A DNA stretch of 9,933 nt from Dehalococcoidales bacterium (GTDB lineage Bacteria > Chloroflexota > Dehalococcoidia > E44-bin15). Under the pieces are notes generated by a model. That model made no database searches. It had not been told where the DNA came from and worked only from the letters and a program-made list of their open reading frames with translations. The translations under genes and the position numbers were made by a program. Positions 7,796 through 9,933 of this stretch are shown here, in pieces. The DNA is taken from assembly GCA_012974295.1 (NCBI GenBank), contig JAAXQM010000174.1, positions 14,750-24,682 of the forward strand, written 5' to 3'. Positions within the stretch are counted from its first letter, which is position 1. Each line of letters begins with the position of its first letter.

Positions 7796-8084
7796 CTTCT
7801 ACTCTACTGTCCTCTGTCTCCTTCGCTTGTGTAGCGGTGGCCTTGATATTTCTGAGATAATAACGAGTCATCTGCACAAGCCATTTCCAGTGCAACACTA
7901 TGTGAATAATGACAAGTACGGCAAGGGCCACACCTGTCCATTTGTGAATATCCACCCAGAGTTGCCTGGACTCCAGGAATCCTCGAGGGAAGAACTGCCA
8001 CAGAAGCAGTGCCGATATTCCGAGAAGGATGACAGCTATGGCTTGCGCTAGGAATATCAGATAATTAATGGTTGACTTTCGCAC
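7788..8084 (-). CDS. Small two-helix cytochrome b-like membrane protein (DUF4405 type)
   Basis: A 98-residue protein with two predicted membrane helices (about 8-29 and 50-70) and a charged C-terminal tail (acidic at the end). H47 in DIHKW, and H61 and H65 in IIHIVLHWKW, are placed as in DUF4405 and related small cytochrome b-like domains, where histidines bind heme. Heme binding is family-based inference. The start is GTG 8084, with AAGGA nine bases upstream, 12 bases after the lipoprotein stop; no ATG lies nearby. Its stop overlaps the start of the flavoprotein gene by 8 bases, so the two are very likely made together. A likely role is electron transfer between the cytoplasmic flavoprotein and an envelope partner such as the lipoprotein or the redoxin. 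Confidence 0.8.
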   Translation of the reverse strand: MRKSTINYLIFLAQAIAVILLGISALLLWQFFPRGFLESRQLWVDIHKWTGVALAVLVIIHIVLHWKWLVQMTRYYLRNIKATATQAKETEDSRVEDE

Positions 8085-8096
8085 AATCCTGAATCC

Positions 8097-9098
8097 TTAC
8101 AGACATATCCAGAACCAGAAAGCATAATCGGGGGAGACGGTTATGCGTACATCGGCAGGGATGTGGATGTGACTCCCCCTGAATCCGCTGAAAGTTATCG
8201 GGCCGGTTTCGTAGACCAATCCGCAGCCTCCAAAGGCTTCAGTATCGTTTATTTGCTCCAGCCAGTAGCTATCGACAGGATCGGCACCTGCAATTCTGTC
8301 ATACCAAGTGAGTTTGAGCAGCGATAGCTCACCCTGTTCAGCCAGGCTCAGTATGGCATCCAGGGCAGTTACCACGCCGGGCTGTAGCACATCGCTACGG
8401 ACATCATGCGGTGTTACCTGTACATTCGTGAAGGTCATGCTAAAGTCCGGAGTCTGGATGAGCAACTCGGGGATTATGACCTGCCCATCATTGCGCTGCA
8501 GGCGTGATACCTCCTCCTTAAAGGCCCGATTAACCTTATCCAGATATTCCCCTTTTTCCTTGTACAATCTCATCGAGGCGCCGTTCTTATAGGGGTACAT
8601 GTCCATACGGAATACATTAGTCTCATACCACCCATGTGAATAATGGGCTTTGTACCACCACCCGTTCTGGCCGTTAATGCTGTCGATGACATACGTATCC
8701 ATAGCCTCATCGAAGTGGTAATCCAGCTCGATATCGCCCTGCTCGGCTAAATGGACAACAATATCGAACAGGGAAAAATGTCCCGGTTGGAAAATATCGG
8801 GGCGAAGTGTCTCCACCTCGGCAGCTTCAAACGTGAATTCCCCGATATCATCGATCTTAAACTTAGCTGTGCCCGATGGTATGTGCGCAGTGTGAGATAC
8901 CGGTGGCACCCAGTCACCGTCGATTGTAGGGAGAATGTATGATGCTGGCGTGCCATCATCAACCGGTGAAGTAGATGTAGTGCAAGATGTAACGGCTATA
9001 GCTACAAGAAAGATTATGAACAGAAGTGCGCCGAGCTTGAGATATTCTACCCTTCCACTTCGCCTTCTCGTTAATCGTTTATTAGATATTTTACTCAT
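8097..9098 (-). CDS. Lipoprotein with two DUF4430-like repeats
   Basis: From ATG 9098 the protein has 333 residues. It opens with a basic n-region (KRLTRRRSGR), a hydrophobic stretch (ALLFIIFLVAIA) and a lipobox VTSC with C39 as the probable lipidated residue, so it should be anchored on the outer face of the cytoplasmic membrane. Two related segments, about 100-145 and 235-285, share the pattern D-x-x-QPG-x5-D-x4-LAEQG (11 of 26 aligned positions identical). Each is followed by a Tyr- and Trp-rich part (YVIDSINGQNGWWY, YWLEQIND), which resembles the DUF4430/transcobalamin-like beta-grasp. An upstream in-frame ATG at 9173 would bury the signal peptide behind 25 extra residues inside the redoxin gene. 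ATG 9098 overlaps the redoxin stop by 8 bases (ATGAGTAA) and is preferred; ATG 9110 is a weaker alternative. No catalytic motif or close known function is recognised; ligand binding is a guess from fold resemblance. Confidence 0.75.
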   Translation of the reverse strand: MSKISNKRLTRRRSGRVEYLKLGALLFIIFLVAIAVTSCTTSTSPVDDGTPASYILPTIDGDWVPPVSHTAHIPSGTAKFKIDDIGEFTFEAAEVETLRPDIFQPGHFSLFDIVVHLAEQGDIELDYHFDEAMDTYVIDSINGQNGWWYKAHYSHGWYETNVFRMDMYPYKNGASMRLYKEKGEYLDKVNRAFKEEVSRLQRNDGQVIIPELLIQTPDFSMTFTNVQVTPHDVRSDVLQPGVVTALDAILSLAEQGELSLLKLTWYDRIAGADPVDSYWLEQINDTEAFGGCGLVYETGPITFSGFRGSHIHIPADVRITVSPDYAFWFWICL

Positions 9099-9660
9099 TT
9101 CCTGTTCCATCATTGAGTTCTTGCAGAATATCAAGCAGACCTTGTACTGGTGGACGATCGGTAGCATCCTCACTAGGATAAGACAGAATTAGAGTGCCAT
9201 TCTTGTCGATTATGAAGTCACCGCCCATCTGATTGGGGTCCCCTTGGATACCGTGCCATTTACGACCAGCTATAAACATCCGTATATAAAAAAGTATCGT
9301 GTCTGGATTCCAAGTGCCGAAAAACGAGCGTTTCATCCCATATGCCTGGTATACCTTTCGTTCCTGGTCTATTAGCATGGCAAACGGCGCACATGTTTCC
9401 TCAAGCCAACGTTTGCCCAGTTCAGGTTCACTAAAAGATATTAGTACCACTTCGGTATTTAACCGTTTAAACAAGTGTTGCCGCTGGCACAACTGTGCCA
9501 CGTGCTCTCGGCAGACCAGTCAGCCCAGATGTCGCAGGAAGACAAGCAACACATTCTGCCCTCTGCGCACAATGTCGCTTAGTGCTACAGACCGATCCTC
9601 TACATCGGATAATGTAAAGTCCGGGGCAGCATCACCTTCCTGCAATCCACCGTACCGCAT
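9091..9660 (-). CDS. Peroxiredoxin-like protein, candidate selenoprotein with in-frame TGA as Sec47
   Basis: Reading from ATG 9660 (AGGAGG six bases upstream) gives 189 residues with a single in-frame TGA at codon 47 (9520-9522). Upstream is a normal redoxin N-terminus (GDAAPDFTLSDVED, then NVLLVFLRHLG). Downstream the frame continues with xxC-REH and ends with GDPNQMGGDFIID (140-152), typical of the AhpC/TSA_2 peroxiredoxin-like family. The TGA sits exactly where homologues have the first Cys of the F-x-RH-x-G-C-x-x-C-RE redox motif, giving U47-L-V-C50. A bacterial SECIS-like hairpin follows it. A selenol at this site would reduce peroxides or disulfides. The gene opens the operon and its stop overlaps the lipoprotein start. 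A caller that stops at TGA reports only a truncated ORF from GTG 9501. The alternatives are a nonsense mutation or base error (TGC to TGA), but both halves are intact. No signal peptide is seen, so it is probably cytoplasmic. Confidence 0.8.
9479..9513 (-). promoter_or_regulatory. Bacterial SECIS-like stem-loop after the in-frame TGA
   Basis: On the minus strand a perfect 6-bp upper stem TGGCAC/GTGCCA (9500-9495 with 9490-9485) closes the 4-base loop AGTT (9494-9491). A lower 5-bp stem TGCCG/CGGCA (9513-9509 with 9483-9479) flanks it, with an 8-to-1 internal loop. The apical loop is 25 bases after the TGA and has G as its second base. Published bacterial SECIS rules ask for a loop about 16 to 37 bases from the UGA and a G in the first two loop bases; this hairpin meets both. 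It would be the SelB binding site. It lies within the coding sequence, as in bacteria. Confidence 0.65.
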
Positions 9661-9718
9661 TTAAAGCCTCCTCTGATCTAGAATAGTGAGGAATAGTATT
9701 AAACCTCGAATGCTAGTC

Positions 9719-9805
9719 TTAAATGTGTTCACTACCACCCGTTGCTGTAAAAAATAGATCCAACCACCAACATACATCACGCCTCTGAAAAGAACTGGCG
9801 CTCAT
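9719..9805 (-). CDS. Possible 28-residue ORF
   Basis: ATG 9805 begins four bases after the methyltransferase stop, with AAGGTG five bases upstream, and runs 28 codons to TAA. The peptide is rich in aromatic residues (CWWLDLFF) and matches nothing I recognise. It could be a leader peptide, a gene remnant or chance. The Shine-Dalgarno spacing is the only real support. Confidence 0.2.
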   Translation of the reverse strand: MSASSFQRRDVCWWLDLFFTATGGSEHI

Positions 9806-9809
9806 GATT

Positions 9810-9932
9810 TCACCTTATTGACTTATTATTAAGATCAGGTACCATCAACACGAGAGAAAACCATTCCGAAGGATCGGAGTACCAGTTCTGAATAGATAAC
9901 CCGCCCCGGCTGGCAAGATCTTCAATGCTCTC
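9810..9932 (-). CDS. C-terminal end of a SAM-dependent methyltransferase, possibly EgtD-like (partial)
   Basis: The only frame open from the right window edge gives 40 residues ending at TGA 9810-9812. The sequence contains IEDLASRGGLSIQNWYSDP followed by EWFSLVLM. This is the usual closing pattern of class I methyltransferases, and it resembles the end of the histidine N-alpha-methyltransferase family (Methyltransf_33, EgtD), where an aGF-x-W-x-D-p-x-x-W-F-x-l-x-L pattern forms the last strands. The main part is outside the window, so the family call rests on a short piece. About 150 bases separate its stop from the selenoprotein gene start, so whether it belongs to the same operon is open. 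Confidence 0.4.
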   Translation of the reverse strand, partial: ESIEDLASRGGLSIQNWYSDPSEWFSLVLMVPDLNNKSIR

Positions 9933-9933
9933 C

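Noticed and set aside
9099..9173. Lipoprotein gene starting at ATG 9173
   Set aside because: It would put 25 residues before the basic n-region of the signal peptide and overlap the redoxin gene by more than 80 bases.
9091..9501. Stand-alone 136-residue ORF starting at GTG 9501
   Set aside because: It lacks the redoxin N-terminus and active site, has no ribosome site, and the same frame continues through one TGA to a well-supported ATG at 9660.
9520..9522. TGA as a simple nonsense mutation making a pseudogene
   Set aside because: It falls exactly on the redox Cys position, is followed by a SECIS-like hairpin, and the rest of the gene shows no damage. It cannot be fully excluded without the genome's sel genes.
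1..9933. tRNA, rRNA, CRISPR array, insertion sequence or attachment site
   Set aside because: No cloverleaf-like, array-like or terminal inverted repeat structure was seen on either strand, and almost all of the window is accounted for by coding regions.

Overview
Every gene I can support lies on the minus strand, so transcription runs from right to left through the window. The sequence looks bacterial: strong Shine-Dalgarno sites (AGGAGG), a sigma-70-type promoter, a lipoprotein signal peptide, and a selenocysteine-type hairpin inside the coding region just after a UGA codon (archaea and eukaryotes keep SECIS in the UTR). The protein set (GH15 enzyme, disulfide flavoproteins, MJ0619/Tes-like radical SAM protein) would fit Chloroflexota, for example Dehalococcoidia, but that placement is a low-confidence impression.

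Right end (9933 to 9661): the last 40 residues of a SAM-dependent methyltransferase resembling the EgtD type, then a possible 28-residue ORF and a short leader.

Middle (9660 to 3283): a tight gene train, probably one operon. In order of transcription it holds a peroxiredoxin-like protein with an in-frame TGA at the catalytic position (candidate selenoprotein, RHLG-U-xx-C), a lipoprotein with two DUF4430-like repeats, a small two-helix DUF4405-type cytochrome b-like protein, a MerA/Lpd-like flavoprotein without the Lpd His-Glu pair and without the MerA Cys pair, a radical SAM protein of the tetraether-lipid-synthase (Tes/MJ0619) type that probably starts at CTG, a class I methyltransferase that starts at TTG, and a TauE/SafE-type (TSUP) exporter. 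Several neighbours overlap by 8 to 11 bases and others are 12 bases apart, which suggests translational coupling. Four parts of this train are misread by simple ORF calling: the in-frame TGA, two non-ATG starts, and the lipoprotein start.

Left end (3282 to 1): a GH15 glucoamylase/trehalase-like gene with its own clear promoter (TTGACA-16-TATAGT), then a second disulfide flavoprotein (Lpd-like), cut off by the window edge.

My inference is that the middle train is an envelope-linked redox and radical-chemistry system: thiol/selenol redox protein, lipoprotein, membrane heme protein and NAD(P)H-flavoprotein feeding or protecting an Fe-S-rich radical SAM enzyme, followed by methylation and export. 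Its substrate cannot be read from the sequence.
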